Shown here piece after piece: positions 13,001 through 26,922 of a stretch of 64,000 bases of DNA. The stretch comes from Trichoplax adhaerens. Its lineage: Eukaryota; Placozoa; Uniplacotomia; Trichoplacea; Trichoplacidae. The DNA lies in NCBI RefSeq assembly GCF_000150275.1, contig NW_002060945.1:2441172-2505171 (forward strand), given 5' to 3'. The notes under the pieces were generated by a model. The model did no database searches and was not told the origin of the DNA. It worked only from the letters and a program-made list of their open reading frames with translations. The stretch's first letter is position 1, and every line of letters begins with the position of its first letter. The translations under genes and the position numbers were made by a program.

Positions 13001-14774
13001 GAATAAAATGAAAAGCTCATATCCTACTCGTATATCAGCCCACATAAACTTACTGTACTAGTATACTCCTATTCAATAACAATGGGCGAACATTTTTCTT
13101 ACTCTATAGTTTCTCATGGATTATCTGTTCAATAAATCAATGAGAAATTCATAAATGACTATGATTTGAATTCACAGCCAATGGATGGCAAAACGCAGTT
13201 ATACGATATCATAATCGCGACTAATTCTCATATAAATTGTGACGATCCATCATTAACTTCTAAGCCCTATACTTGCATGTAGAGTAGCAAATGGATATTT
13301 ATTGACAAATTTTCCGTTAAGCAGATATGAATTTATCACCATTATTATGAATATATATCGGCATTTCCTTTTGTATTGAACCATCCAATATAACGAGCAT
13401 CCTAAATTAAAAGTGTGCTTAGTTTATACTTGTATATGAGCCTTTTTATAATCTATATGAAAGTATCTCAAAAATGATAAAAAAATTGTCTTTGAGGATA
13501 CTAATTCATTAATCTCATCTACTAATATAATACGTAGATCACCCAACAATCTGTCTGTGTTTATGATAATTAATACTATAGGTATTCATATTTTTCCTGA
13601 ATACCATGCAGAATGATCTATCCGTTCCATACCAAGATTAACTAATTTACAATGAGACACTGAAGTTAGGAACAATTTAAATTGGTCTCAAGACTTGATC
13701 ATCATAGCAAGGGTTATGCTTACCAATGGCTTATAAAAGTCCTACGAAGTATGTGCTTATATAGCAGTCAATTCTAAAAGAGGCTAATAGCACCCACGTT
13801 GCTCCACTAAATAGTTGCTAATTAAATACTAAGAAATTAGCATCATAGAAATAAAAAGCATCGAGATGATATAACTAAGGGTAAACAGCTCACAACTTGT
13901 ATCCACTGCCATCATGGTCACGCTATAACCTTATGATCATAAACCAGTTACAACTATAAGAAAGCTCTACAGGTAAAGCATTAAAATGTTCACGCTCAGT
14001 ATGTAAGCCAACAAGTAATTTATTGCCTTCTAGTATATAATCAAAAAAGATTTTAATTACGTACCTGATATTATTACAAATATTGAACAATTCTAAGCAA
14101 TCATTTTTAGCTACTTTAATTGTATTTACTTAAGATTTTACGAAGACGCTTTACCCTTAAAGTAAATTCATTAATACAAAAACGAATTTAACCAATCTAG
14201 TGAACATTTACATTATAATTTTTTGCCATTAGATAAGCATAATATCTACACAACGTATGCACGTATTTTATTGAAAAGTTGGTCCGGTAATCTTAATGTA
14301 ATGAACGGAAAAAAAATGACGGCTAGAATACAAGTTACAGCGTTGCATTAAATCTCTTCTTTTCATTATAGCTGTTTGAAACTTATGATATAATCCTTAT
14401 ATTACAAATTATTGACATTAATCATCAGAAGCAATCAATCACTTACAAAACACTGTATTGTTGAAATGAAATAAATGTATTTCTATCATAATTTTGAAAC
14501 TTTCGATAAGGCCAATTTATACACTTATAATCGATCGGAGGTAGTTGTTAAAGATGGAATAAGTTACAAATTTATGCTGTATTTTAATAGTCATCGAAAG
14601 TAAATCAGTTTGATATCATTATCATCACCTACAAAAAATACTTCGAAACACTTAACTCCACTTATTTACAGCGCTTATCAACTTTTAGTTCTATTCAGGA
14701 GTAGGAGAATCCTATTTAATTCCGATGGAATAGAATTTGATAAGTAGGTATATGACTGTGGAAGTACGAAAAAA

Positions 14775-15851
14775 TTATCCAGTTAACGTCCAAACTGGCT
14801 TACTCTGAATCTCCAATACTGGGGGAAATGCTGCATTATCAGAGTTGCATTTGGGATGCCGTAAGTACGTACACTTACTTAATTCTTCCATCATTTTTCG
14901 TAGATTTTCATTCTTCTTTAAATCAGCTTTAGTAATCTTACCAGAAATGTTGGTCGATGTATTTATTTGAGGATATAGTTGATGAGTATGGTTAGCACTG
15001 GGTTCATCTTTTTTATCATTATTATTTTTCCTATTACCACTATCCGCTCTATCGCGCTTACTAGATAATAAACGATTTTCGATAATGTCTTTCTTATTGG
15101 ATATTAATGCAGGTAGATTTTCCATACTTGATCTATTGGATTCATTAGTTTGACCAATATTATTACGATGTTGATTTTGTTCAATTGGCGGCATCTTCAC
15201 TGTGTGCTCTTGCGATCGATGTGCGTTGGACACTTTAGCATTAGCGGAATTATGATTTGATGATGCCACTAAATTTTTCTTATAATTTTCTAATGGTAAT
15301 AAGACAATATCCGTTGATGATGAACTCTTGGATAGAGCGATATTTCTTTTAAGATCTTGTTCCCTATTAACATTACTATCGCGATTGTCGTAATCGACCA
15401 CAATCCAAGTTTTTTCTTGGCAAATTTTATGGCCTGAAATACTAGGCAAATTGCTATCATGATGACGATGATAATGATGATGACCGTTAGAATGACCTTT
15501 ATTATGGCGATGATGATTATCTTGTTGGTTAGCCGTATCGTGATCGGATGTTATTTTAGACTTTTTAAGGTTTTGTTGTTTTTTCTTAAATAATTTTTGT
15601 TCACTCGATATATTGCTCAAGCGATGAGCACCTTCACGATTTAGTTGACTAATTTTCTCTTTGAGTATCATATTTTCGCGTTGATTTTGTACTTTGGCTA
15701 AATTCAATTGTCGGCTTGGATCATACTTTGTATAAGTTTTATTCTCCTCCATGACTTGATTAGAAACGGCGCTAATGACGTCTGCTTTGCTTGAACTGCC
15801 TTTAAAATAATATTTGACGGTATTACCTTGTATATGCTGTGCAGCATCCAT
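14775..15851 (-). CDS. uncharacterised 358-aa His/Asn-rich protein, single exon
   Basis: An intact frame far longer than chance allows in DNA this AT-rich. I chose ATG at 15851-15849 (MDAAQHIQGN); the frame extends ten codons further but only to a GTG. I recognise no domain. Residues about 40-100 are charged and probably helical (QVMEENKTYTKYDPSRQL, then QNQRENMILKEKISQL), which suggests a short coiled coil. Residues about 112-131 form a His-rich tract, and about 150-320 is polar, Asn/Ser/Lys-rich and probably disordered. A second charged helix (LKKNENLRKMMEELSK) precedes the C-terminal end VWTLTG. There is no signal peptide or membrane segment. It sits alone between two long gene-poor stretches. 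Upstream acceptor-like AG sites leave room for a 5' non-coding exon. The function is unknown; the coding call itself is secure. Confidence 0.8.
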   Translation of the reverse strand: MDAAQHIQGNTVKYYFKGSSSKADVISAVSNQVMEENKTYTKYDPSRQLNLAKVQNQRENMILKEKISQLNREGAHRLSNISSEQKLFKKKQQNLKKSKITSDHDTANQQDNHHRHNKGHSNGHHHYHRHHDSNLPSISGHKICQEKTWIVVDYDNRDSNVNREQDLKRNIALSKSSSSTDIVLLPLENYKKNLVASSNHNSANAKVSNAHRSQEHTVKMPPIEQNQHRNNIGQTNESNRSSMENLPALISNKKDIIENRLLSSKRDRADSGNRKNNNDKKDEPSANHTHQLYPQINTSTNISGKITKADLKKNENLRKMMEELSKCTYLRHPKCNSDNAAFPPVLEIQSKPVWTLTG

Positions 15852-18800
15852 ATTAAATGACGATTTAGTAAGTGTTCTCACTTGTAATAGTATTATTGGT
15901 AAGTAAAAAGGAAAATTTTTTAATTAATTTAGAAAATTGATTGATTGAATTCTTTCAATTATAACCCTACAATAAGTAATATAAAAATAATAAACAACCT
16001 TATTGAAAATGTATGATATATTAATCAATTAATATAATAACATTATTTTTGGAGGAGAAAAACAATAATCGCCAAAATTTTTATAGTATGGATTGTAATG
16101 AGTACTTTATATTCAAATTTTGACAAGTAATATTAAGTTAGGTTGTACAAGGATGGGTGGTCTTCTGCTCTGTTAATAATGTTATCATCAATAGGTTTAA
16201 AAATTAATTAACTTAATAAAGGGTTTCACCTAACTATAAAATTATTTCATTAATGTTAATTCTTTAAGGTAGTTTGGACGTTAGAATTATCTATATTAGA
16301 ACAACTAAATTATAGTGCGATTCCTTTATTCACCACCATTTTAAATTTTCATCATTGATGATGGAATAAAGTCTAAATTGAAATTATAGACCATTGTCTA
16401 CAATTTATTATTAATAAGATTATGCACAATATTTTAAACATTCTAACACCGGTATAGGCGCATAGAATAAGCGTAAACTAACACTGGAAATTAATATTTT
16501 TATCGCAAATGATTCTTTAACATGAGAGAAATTATTCTAAGTACTAGAGGGTGTCATTTTTAAAGTAAAATCTCATCAATTCAATTAATACCTTAGAAGA
16601 TGCTAATTAAAATCATATTTAATTGATATAACCTATCAACTAGTCAAGCATTCTCAGAAATCAATCTTTCAGTAAAAACTATAATTGAGTTCACTTTATT
16701 CCAGACTCTTATATTATTTTTCGTTCTGTCTACATTTAAAATCTCACGCTACATAGAATAGGGTCTAAATTGCTATGGGTAAGATATAATAAATAATTTG
16801 CTTATTAAATGGGGAGTGCATATCAATAGGTATTATATTAGAGGATCTAATTAACGCTGAATATTGTACTGATGCTTATTATAAACTTTATTACTGCATT
16901 ATTATTGATCACAGTAAATAGGACTATTATTAGTCGTATTACGCTATTTTAAAAGCAAAAAAGTTGTTGACGTTAAAAAATGGAGCTTAGTAGTAATAGA
17001 TTTGAGCTATGGACTAAATTTATTTGTGAGCTACCATCTGAGCTGACACATTAGATCGTTGACAGAGGTAAGAGTAATAAAGCCGATTACCACGATGGTA
17101 ATTCAATACTAAGCCCTAAATCGATTCTCTACCATTCGAATCAATCTTAGCCTAGTTGCGTCTTAATCTATTTTTGCTAAATCAGAAAGTAGCTGATGGC
17201 TATTATACAATAGCGAATCTAATGACGTCCAATGATTATTCAAATTACGCCATATCAAACTATTACGCTGATGCACAAGTAAACATAATTTGTAAGTTTA
17301 TTTCTTCAATCCTCTTAAACATCTGTATACAATTGCCATACAATACCCAAAGATATCAAAACTACATTGATTAGAATGGAATTTATCTACAGCAATACTC
17401 TCTAACTGATGTAGCCTGCTTTTAATATGTTAGGTTATAAAACTCTTTTATCCGACAATAAAAGATGGTGAAGAGGATTTTTTTCCATTATTTGCTTAAA
17501 TGATACATAACAAGAAATAGGAATGCAAATCTGCAATTTAGTTATCGTATTATCCAGCTAGCTTACCTTTTCACTATCTACCGCTATATAATTGTAATCG
17601 TAAACAGCTTTTAAAGATAGCGAAGTCTATTGATATTTTTATTTGTATATTATTTACTCAGATATTCAATAATAAATAAAAAAATAAATAGATAGAAATT
17701 TAACGATCGTATCAACGAACTGCTACTCGTTATCGTGTTAGTAGCAACCGCCTTGACATGATCATAAATCAAATCTTTACTTATGTTAAGGTCTATAGAA
17801 ACAGGCGATTGTCTACTTCTTACTCGGATACCCAAAGGTAATATAAACATAAAATTGTAATTTAGCACCCATTTAAACTGTCTACAGTGCCATTAATGAC
17901 CATTTGGTCATAATAACAAAATAAGAAATCTTCCTAGCCATGACTGCTATAAAAAATAGTCATTGTCTTAGGCCTGAATAAAATCCACGACTAATATATC
18001 TATAAATTATACTATATTGTAACCGAGTCATCCTACAAATTATCTATACTTATATCAATCACTTGCTCGTTATAATTTGATTAATATAATCATAAAATAA
18101 ATTCTACTGACGCCTACCGCTGTTAAATGGCGACAAATACTTATTACCGACTGAAAGAGAACCTATAAGATAATGAATAGGCATAAGCGATTGCGACCGA
18201 ATAAATCAAATGCACTAAATTCAACTATAGGATCTTTATATTGATCAGTTAATGGTAATAATCATAAAATAATCTTTACTAATGATAACAGTCATAGGTA
18301 AAAGGATGATCATCACTTATTTTTTATGTAATACCTGAGAAGAAATGCAAAGAGAAGATCTCAAATTTAGCGTTCATAGGAATTTTGTATAAGTATCCTA
18401 TCCTTCTATCGATTAAACCAATTCTCAGCTATTGTAGATATAGTTCTAAGTTATTTTTACGAGCGATTGCGACTATTAAAAATATTGCTGTATTTCACTA
18501 AAAACTTGTCTGATAAGTACCACAAAATGGAGACTATAATTTACTAAATCCGTGAAATGTCTACTGTTAGAATGTATAAGATGGAAACACAACATATAAC
18601 TTATTACAGCTCATTAATTAAACTATACATTAATTTAACTATATTTTCCCATATCAGAATATTTCAAACCAGCTATTATCCAATTGACTAGGTAAAAATT
18701 TGGATATCTCACAATATTAAAAGAAATAATATAAACTTGCAGTAATATGACCGTTAGCCTTTTTTACTTTCCCAGAAAATAAATGTTTAATTATTGCTTA

Positions 18801-21800
18801 TTAAGGGTTATCCTCGTGAAAATTTGAACATGCTAAGTCAGACTAGTGAATAACACATTTATTTATCTGATCTTTACGTTCATTTTATCATACTGTACTA
18901 AGTCGCAATTATAGCATAAACAATTAAGAGAAAACAGAATCGTATACAATTGGTAAAAAAATTTGAGTTTAATTCATTGATTTATTACTAGTAGTAAACT
19001 GGATATTGTACTAGGTTTATTACATCCAATACCAGTTCTTGTAGGAGAAGTGACATATTGGATATATTTAACAGTTTCACTCCTTCGAATTCAAGCTTAT
19101 GGAAAGCATATTATCACTATTTATGGGTGTGATTAAATATGAATTGTGATTAAAATTATTATCTCTCCCATATAGACAGTGAAATCACTTTGAGCCATAT
19201 AGTAATAGCTTTAAGGATAATCTTATTTCTTTAACTCTCAAGATCCATTAACACAATAATTTAGCAAATTAGATATTTCTTAATATACTAATATGTACGT
19301 ATGCAATATCTTCCATAAAATTCGCGTTAAAATTTTGTAGTATAGCTGAACTGACCTGTGCTCATCTACCAATTTAGCTATGATCTTGTCTTGAAATGGG
19401 CTTGAAAGTGTTCGACTAGACTATCGATCTGTTAGTGCAATATACGTCGTAGTAAAAGTTAGCTGTTTATTAACTAAATTAAATGATTTAAAATTAAGGA
19501 TAGCAAGGCAAATATATTCTTTTTCAATTTAATAAATCTCAGGATAAGAAGAATATAATATTTAAATAACGAGATAGATAATAATAGTCTAAGCTAATAA
19601 TTTCTATAAATGTATTCTTTTTTATACTCTTACTTAACCAATCGTATAATGATTATAGGAAAACAATAAAGCAGGTGCACACTTCGGTATACCGCAAGTA
19701 AGAAAAAAAAATTTTTTAATAAAAGTACTAAATTTATATATTCTGTTATTGAAATTTTGCATCATTCTCTTAAACTAAAGGTTACTATCTATCATGGCAA
19801 AATTAAACTGACATTGAAAAGAGGATAGCAATGATTGATAAAATTGTCTTTAATGACATGAGTAATATCGTATTTTTAAAAAGTTACGACATAGAGGGCG
19901 AAACAATTAACGTATCTTAACATTTGAATATCAAACGATTTAAAGCTACTATTGGCGTTGTTTGGCTTATATTATACCATTACCATGGCGATATTGAAGT
20001 TATCGGAGTGGACAGGATTTTACCTTATATTAATTAATTAATTGATAAGAGGTTAATAAGAAATAGTGTCAAATCATCTATCATATTAAATCTGGCATGC
20101 ATCTCCCAATATAGGAAAAGATTTATGACAGATTGCACGATAAAAATTAATTGAAAATTTAACAATAAACGATACTACTATGTTAGATTAGAATTTTTTA
20201 AAACAATTATTGTTGAATATTTATTAACTAATGATAAGTTTGAATATACTAAAGGAAAGAATGAAAATCGGATTCTTCCTATTGACTATACTAAACTATA
20301 ATATGATTTATAGTACTGTATTTTAAGATTGGCTACGGTTTTATAAATATTTATATTGATATAACTTACTTTTTTATATATTTCTATATAGTGTAGTAGA
20401 GATAAAGCTAATGAAAAAGCAATAATAATATCCGTAAATTGCATCAATTTTAGTAGCGCTGGCCATGATTACAACATCCTGGCCCTAATTTAAGGAGCAG
20501 GCTAGCCTAGTAAGTAGCTTAAGTATCTTATCTAAAAATGTCGATATCTATATCCGATCATAAAATCTTCATAAAACACGTCATCGTAGATCAATTCTTA
20601 GCAACTAATCAAACTCATTCAATCTAATTTCTCTCTATGAATGATTGCTATCTAGAATTTTCTAAATTTAAAGTTTTTGTAATTAAAATTCCATGGGATT
20701 TTTGAATCGCTGCATGCAGTAAAATTATCAATGGTAGTATAAAATATGCAAAAGCGAAAAATGGACGATATACAATCTATTAAACTATTCCATTCTTTAA
20801 AATATCTTTTCTGATTTTTTAAACAGAAATATTGTAACCGTAGTTATTGTTATTAGGAAATGTCTTATTATATTGACAGTCATTCTCTACCTCCGCTTTA
20901 TTCATATTTGACCTCGTTATAGTCAGCTAAAACTGAAAATTAACATGTCTTCATGGATTATTGATTATTATTGCAATTAATCTAGACTTTTGGCGCTCAG
21001 GACACTTTCTTTTCTGTTTAGATCTGTAGCCTGAAGCTATTGTCGAGTATAGATTTAAAATCTGGCCTATGAATGTGCCATTACTGTCAATTTTTTGAGA
21101 TACAATAATATTATCCTGATGTTATATTGATTGCAAAACAATGAATTAGTTACACGACTATAAAACAGAAGAAAGGTTATTTCCTTCCTTGTTGTGTGTT
21201 TTTAAAATCTCTACATAAAAAATCGAAATTGTGATCTTAAGTTTTGAATTTATGCGAAATATTTAGAAATTGGAAGGAACCGTTGTTGAAGGATAATAAT
21301 TTCTCAATGCTGCTATTGAATAGTAACTATGTTGCAAGAATGCCACGAAAATATCTTGAGTCAGCTTCAAAAATATATTTGAAAGATGTGCTATTATGAT
21401 GAATAGCAGCATCAGTTTAATTTGTGAGAGGAATGAATAACGGTAGACATAAAAAAGTAATCTTATTTACGAAAGTTATTATGAATACAGCTTCAAGATC
21501 TTAATATCTAAAAATGACACGCCTCATTCAATCTTTAAAATCTAAGCTAGCTAGATTCCATTCTTTACGAAATAATAAACTTAACATGCTTTCAATCCAA
21601 AATGCAAATTAAATTCAATAAATCAAAAATAAATTTTGATACTTGGCTCTTGAAAATTATATAAATGTATTGCAAACATAATTAACGATACTATATACAA
21701 TGTTTTAGCTTCAATTTGTGGCTAAGCCGTAGATTAATTTAAGATAGACAGACTAAGAACTGTTTCATAATATGAGCAAAAAATATAAACAGCTGCGTGG

Positions 21801-23187
21801 CCAGTAGAATTATTTCACGAGTTCCCAATTTATAAATGATGGAACTTACAAAGTTTTGACTTAAATCACCCGTGGAAACTCCGTCAATTATCTAAATTTT
21901 CATAGACACTGCGATTCTTCTTTCACTAATTTCTTAAATCGATAAAACAATTTTACCAAAGTGTTTTACAAGAAATGTTTAGTTTGAGAAACTGTAACCG
22001 TTGTATAGTTTATATAAATATTAACGTAAGGTACAGCTCTTCTACCGTCGCGGTCAATAATAAACTTCTACATATCTCTTAGTATAAGCAATTTTTAATC
22101 ACTATATTAATATATATCATCGAGATCTGTATTATTATCAAGAAATGACTCAGTTTAACCCTTTAATTACTTTAGATAATAACCCATTAATAATACATTT
22201 CCTATCACGCAATTTGTGCTGATAGATATTTACGCCCTTGAATTGGTTGACAGCTCAATCAGGCAACTACCGGTGTGAAAAAAGCGTGGAAATCATACAT
22301 TTTATAGGTAGACATTAAGTAAAGCCATCATAGTTAATGTAACTCTTCAACACAGATATTGTACAAGTCATCTGTCGACTGCTGATGCATTTGCAAGACA
22401 CAATCTAGGCCTCGAGTAGTATACTGGACTATATACTGTAATGTAACAGCATATAATAAAATTTCCATTACTACTTTACACAGAAATGGAGTACCATACG
22501 TTGTTCGGACATTAAGAAAGATCTTAAAATCGTTTAATATATTATTTTATCGCTGAGAATTTTCTCATATTTAATAGTCAAAAAGACAAGAGAGCCAATA
22601 TTCGATACTGTATGCCAACAATGGCTTTTCTTCACCTGATTTCACGCAAAAATCTCAAAACAATTATCTGTTGTTGCCATTACTTGTAGCCCTATTACAG
22701 CTCATCACTTGATTAATTTCATTCATGATAATTTATGGTTAGTAAATATTGCAGAATACACGAGTATGTCATCTGTCAAATTCTTCTTACATTATAGAGA
22801 AATTCATCGCCAGTTCTCATGATATTTATTGCTAAATTGAAGCCAACGATTGACTGGGATAATTAATTTGCGATGTTAACGTTGAAATACCGTCTGTTAG
22901 TTGTGGCTAGTAATACTGATGTGCATATTCCTTAAATCTTACTAATAATTGAAATGTTGCTCTAACGCAAGTTAGGCGTCGATGACAGAATAAAAATGTT
23001 ATAAGGTCTTAAATGTTAAACATTCTTTTATAATATTGCACATATGATAGGTAGCTAGATCACTGAGTCGTTAAGCATTTAATTAAATCTGCGTAATATT
23101 CTATCTTACGATCTCCAACCTTAATACGGTGTTAAAACAATTATACTTTTAATTTGGAGCTCAAAATATTAAGTGAACTTTAAAGCA

Positions 23188-23397
23188 TTGATGAACTGTG
23201 TTTAGCAAACATTATAGATGGAAAATGATAATTAATGCAACGCTAATGGTTTGAAATATACTTTATCTCTATATTTTTATTCATACTAGGCAATCACTGA
23301 AATTGCGCTATACAAGGTCAATGAACTATGTTTAACAAAAGTCATACACGGGAAATTATAATTGATGAAATACCAATGGATTTGAGATGTATATTAT
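23188..23397. repeat. diverged direct repeat, two ~80-bp copies
   Basis: Copy one (about 23188-23263) and copy two (about 23318-23397) share the order ATGAACT(G/A)TGTTTA(G/A)CAAA, then ATGATAATTAATG or ATTATAATTGATG, then AATGG(T/A)TTGA(A/G)AT and TATACTTTAT or GTATATTAT. Identity is moderate, so the duplication is old. The open frame that starts inside copy two is therefore not evidence of a gene. Confidence 0.6.
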
Positions 23398-26300
23398 TTT
23401 TTTTTTGCATTTTATGCACCATAAGAAATCGCTTCACTATAGAACGTCATTTTGGGTGCAGATTAGTAAACTTAGTACACTGTAATATACTGAACAGGCC
23501 TTGTAGAATAAGCTATATCAGAGGATAAAAATATCGAATTAGCAAATTGTAATAATGTTGTTCTGAAGTTAATTGTTGCAAAATTTTTATAAATTTTAAG
23601 AATACCAGCCCTGTATGAAATTTGAGGAAAATATTTGCAACGAACGGTAGTATTTAAAATCTAAGGCTAGATGGCTAATCATTTTCATCGTGGCCGTCGT
23701 TAACTTTGTAAGCAGTAGAAAAGTGTACTTTTTGCGAGCACAGATGCCTTATGCAAGGTGAGATACGTAGAGACAGTGCGATTATGAAGTAAACAAAGAT
23801 AGACCTAAAATAGGCTATTAGTTGCTAACATAGGGCAACAATTCCTCTCAAAATAGGGCCCCTCAAATAAGCAATAATGATTTTAATTCTAGTAACAGTT
23901 TGCAAGCAACTTATGAAATTGAACTATAATATAACATACGATGCTAATTCTGTATATTTTGTATGATCTAGGGATCTTATAGAAATAATTATCAACTTGA
24001 GTCTACAAATATATTGAAAATTGAAAAGATATTTACGTCAATGATTACAATTACAGTTCAATTAAATATCCTTTTTCATTCTCTTTGTAATTTTAATTTT
24101 ATGAAATTCAAGTACATTTGCATGTATAGTATCTTGTAAGCATTGTTGAACTTGACATTCGCGTGCAGCTATTTTAAATACTATAGTCCATTAAATATCG
24201 GTCCATTTTATTTTTAGACATGTACAGTAATAATGTACAAAGATAAGTAAAGTTATTTTAACACTTTAGATAGTTCATGATCAATTCCATTCTTGTCAAA
24301 AACTTATCTTTTTATCTAATCTCTCTAATTGCATTAGAATTACCGATGATTTCATGATTCTTTTCTAAATTAAATCTATAATCAAATTTTTACAATGTAT
24401 GCGATAATTAAATAATATAATTTATTACGTATTTCTACGATGGATAACTAACTCAATAAAAACCTATTCGGTCTCAAAATGTCTCGTGTTAAACGCAGTG
24501 AAATCTATAATTATGTTAACGTTATCAAATTATATGTAACTGCTGTTAGATAGAGATTTACTTTTTTCCCTGTTGGTGTAATAATATTTATGGCTTATTG
24601 CGAGTTTCTGATTGGAATGTTTTTGATTTATAAGCTCAGGACCATCTATGATGAATCTGACCATGCAACCAGATTATAGAATCTTGTATAGCGTAGTAGT
24701 AGTAATATTTCTAAGCTAATAAACCATCTAAGCTGATAAGCGTAATTGCGGCAGTTGCACCGGTAAGATTCACTGATTTGTTAAACATGTAATAGGGAGA
24801 TATAATGAATAGGTAAGAAATTAATCCTAACTAACTGCGCTTACGAATATGATTAGCCCTAGTGAGATCGTTGAGTTATGTCAGTCTTAAATTGGTGGAG
24901 AATAAGATTTTGTTTACGTAAAAGGAATATCAAATTTATTTGAGTTTAAAGAATAGCAAGTTCAATAAGATAAATTATAAAAGGAAAAGATACTAGGTTA
25001 AGTAGCAATCCTGGTTGCATACGGCATACACTCGAGTGAAATTACTTTGGTTTAGTAGCGGCTCTATATAATTATACAAAAGATAGCCATAGATCAAAAT
25101 ACTATATATAATCTTACCTATTAGTGAAATCGAGATAATTTTGCGTTTTTGTTCGAATGTCCTAGATTTAAATACTTCGATGATTATCTTTTAATGGCAT
25201 TTACAATTTGGCGTTTATGACAGATTTTGAGCATGTCGTGATATTTTTGCTTGATTTTGTATCATTATCGAATAGGTCAAATAACTTACAATCAGTGTTT
25301 AGCCTTATATTATAATTGGTTAAAATTTTGAACCTTCAAGTAACAATCCACTTCCGATGACGTCAGATTGAAACTAAAACTTTTTTACATATAGGGAAAA
25401 GATTAAAAAATGCATTGTTTTCACTATAGACTAGATTATACTACAGCCAAAACAACGTGCCTTACTATAATTTAAGTATAGATCATTCCTTACTAATAAA
25501 GCCGAGTTACGATGGTATATCAAGATAGCTAAAGTAATATTAGCAAAATGGAAGAGCTATGACTGTAGAATTACAGCTCAAGATTATTTTATACAGTGTT
25601 ATCCATGAAATCAACCAGAATTAATCTAGATAATTGCTGTATCGTACGCAATAATAAACCTTAAATCTTCTAGATCGAAATCCCCGGAAAAATAGACATA
25701 GAGTACTATTACGGTTATTTATAAGTTAATAGCGTAGAAGCAAAATAAAAGACTCTTTCTTTTACCTGCAAAAATGAATTATTACCTGTACCATAGCAGA
25801 GCATGGTAGAAATATAATTTACGGATCAATAAATGTGTAATGCTCGTATTTGCATGCTGTGTAAATGTTATTAAGATATAACACCCTTGTAATCTAACAA
25901 AGTACATTGTTACTGTGCTAAATAATGAAAGCGACACATTGTAATTGAATAAATATATGCAGTTGTTGATTAGTTTCAGTAAATATTATGTAAGTAATAT
26001 ATTTCAATAGCACCTGCATAAATAGGAAAGACTAGTTCCATTCAGTATTCAAGAATAAATCTAATTATCAAGCACCATTTAGTCATTATATGTTGATAAA
26101 ACTTTTTTGTGATGCTTCTTTGCTACTTCCATTATTATTAATAAATTATCAAAATATCACAGGAACTAACTTTGCTGTATGTTTTCATTTTTAATACGGA
26201 GCTGAACTCTTATTGATGTTTAATTAACGGTAAAGCTAAGTAATTTTGGGGTCTGGAATTTCTCCAAGGTTTTATAATCTTGATAGCATTAGTTGGCAGC

Positions 26301-26806
26301 TTGACATCTTAACGAACAATATTGAATCGGCTGGTTGTCGACTTGTGAACTACTATAACTTCCACGTTATGGTCTAAAATGTTACTATAGTCTTTAATAA
26401 TTTTTAGCTAGCGAATTCTCAGGACCTGGTTTGATGATGTCCTGCTGAGACGGAAATTATGAATTAATAAATTACTGTAGCATTCTGATGTTTTTATTGT
26501 ACGCGAATATAGTGACTTGATAACTGCATTCTTAGAATGATCATTTGTTTAATATCCTTCTTGAAGTAGAGGTTAACAATAAAGGTAATCTTGACAGAAA
26601 TGATGCCGAATAATGGCGAATTTATTATTGTGATTTACTATATTCATTTATTTACGTGGAATTTCTCTTTCTTTAACTATTGTAGCATTAAACTGATCTT
26701 ATTCGATAATATGAGTCGATTTAATCAAATGCTATAGTGTAAGTTAATATTATGAGTTACGATTGTTATGGAGTAATATATTTTATGAATTACGTGCTAA
26801 TTTTGT

Positions 26807-26854
26807 AAAGATAAAATTCGTGACTTTTAGGTTTTGAGTACGAATTTTATCTTT
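26807..26854. repeat. perfect 15-bp inverted repeat (hairpin)
   Basis: AAAGATAAAATTCGT (26807-26821) is exactly complementary in reverse to ACGAATTTTATCTTT (26840-26854) across an 18-base loop. A second, more GC-rich perfect hairpin lies 43 bases downstream. No gene surrounds them. Confidence 0.85.
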
Positions 26855-26896
26855 GGTAATCCTTGACTATTTTACTAGGCCGGTGTTAGCTTCTAT

Positions 26897-26922
26897 ACGC
26901 TAGGCACGCAAATGGCCTAGCG
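26897..26922. repeat. perfect 9-bp GC-rich hairpin
   Basis: ACGCTAGGC (26897-26905) and GCCTAGCGT (26914-26922) pair perfectly across an 8-base loop. The stem is much richer in GC than its surroundings. It sits close to the larger hairpin at 26807-26854. Confidence 0.8.

Larger units (their letters stand above)
2308..14774. other. gene-poor intergenic stretch, 12.5 kb
   Basis: No open frame here carries recognisable protein features. The frames at 6154-6363 and 10576-10776 have no convincing start, splice or domain context. About 2308-7500 and 10000-14700 are plain AT-rich sequence with AT microsatellites near 3481 and 4321. About 7500-9800 is richer in GC and carries palindromic TACAGTACTGTA-type repeats, a direct duplication and a hairpin, listed separately. 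The first few hundred bases include the 3' UTR of the UNC13 gene. Confidence 0.6.
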
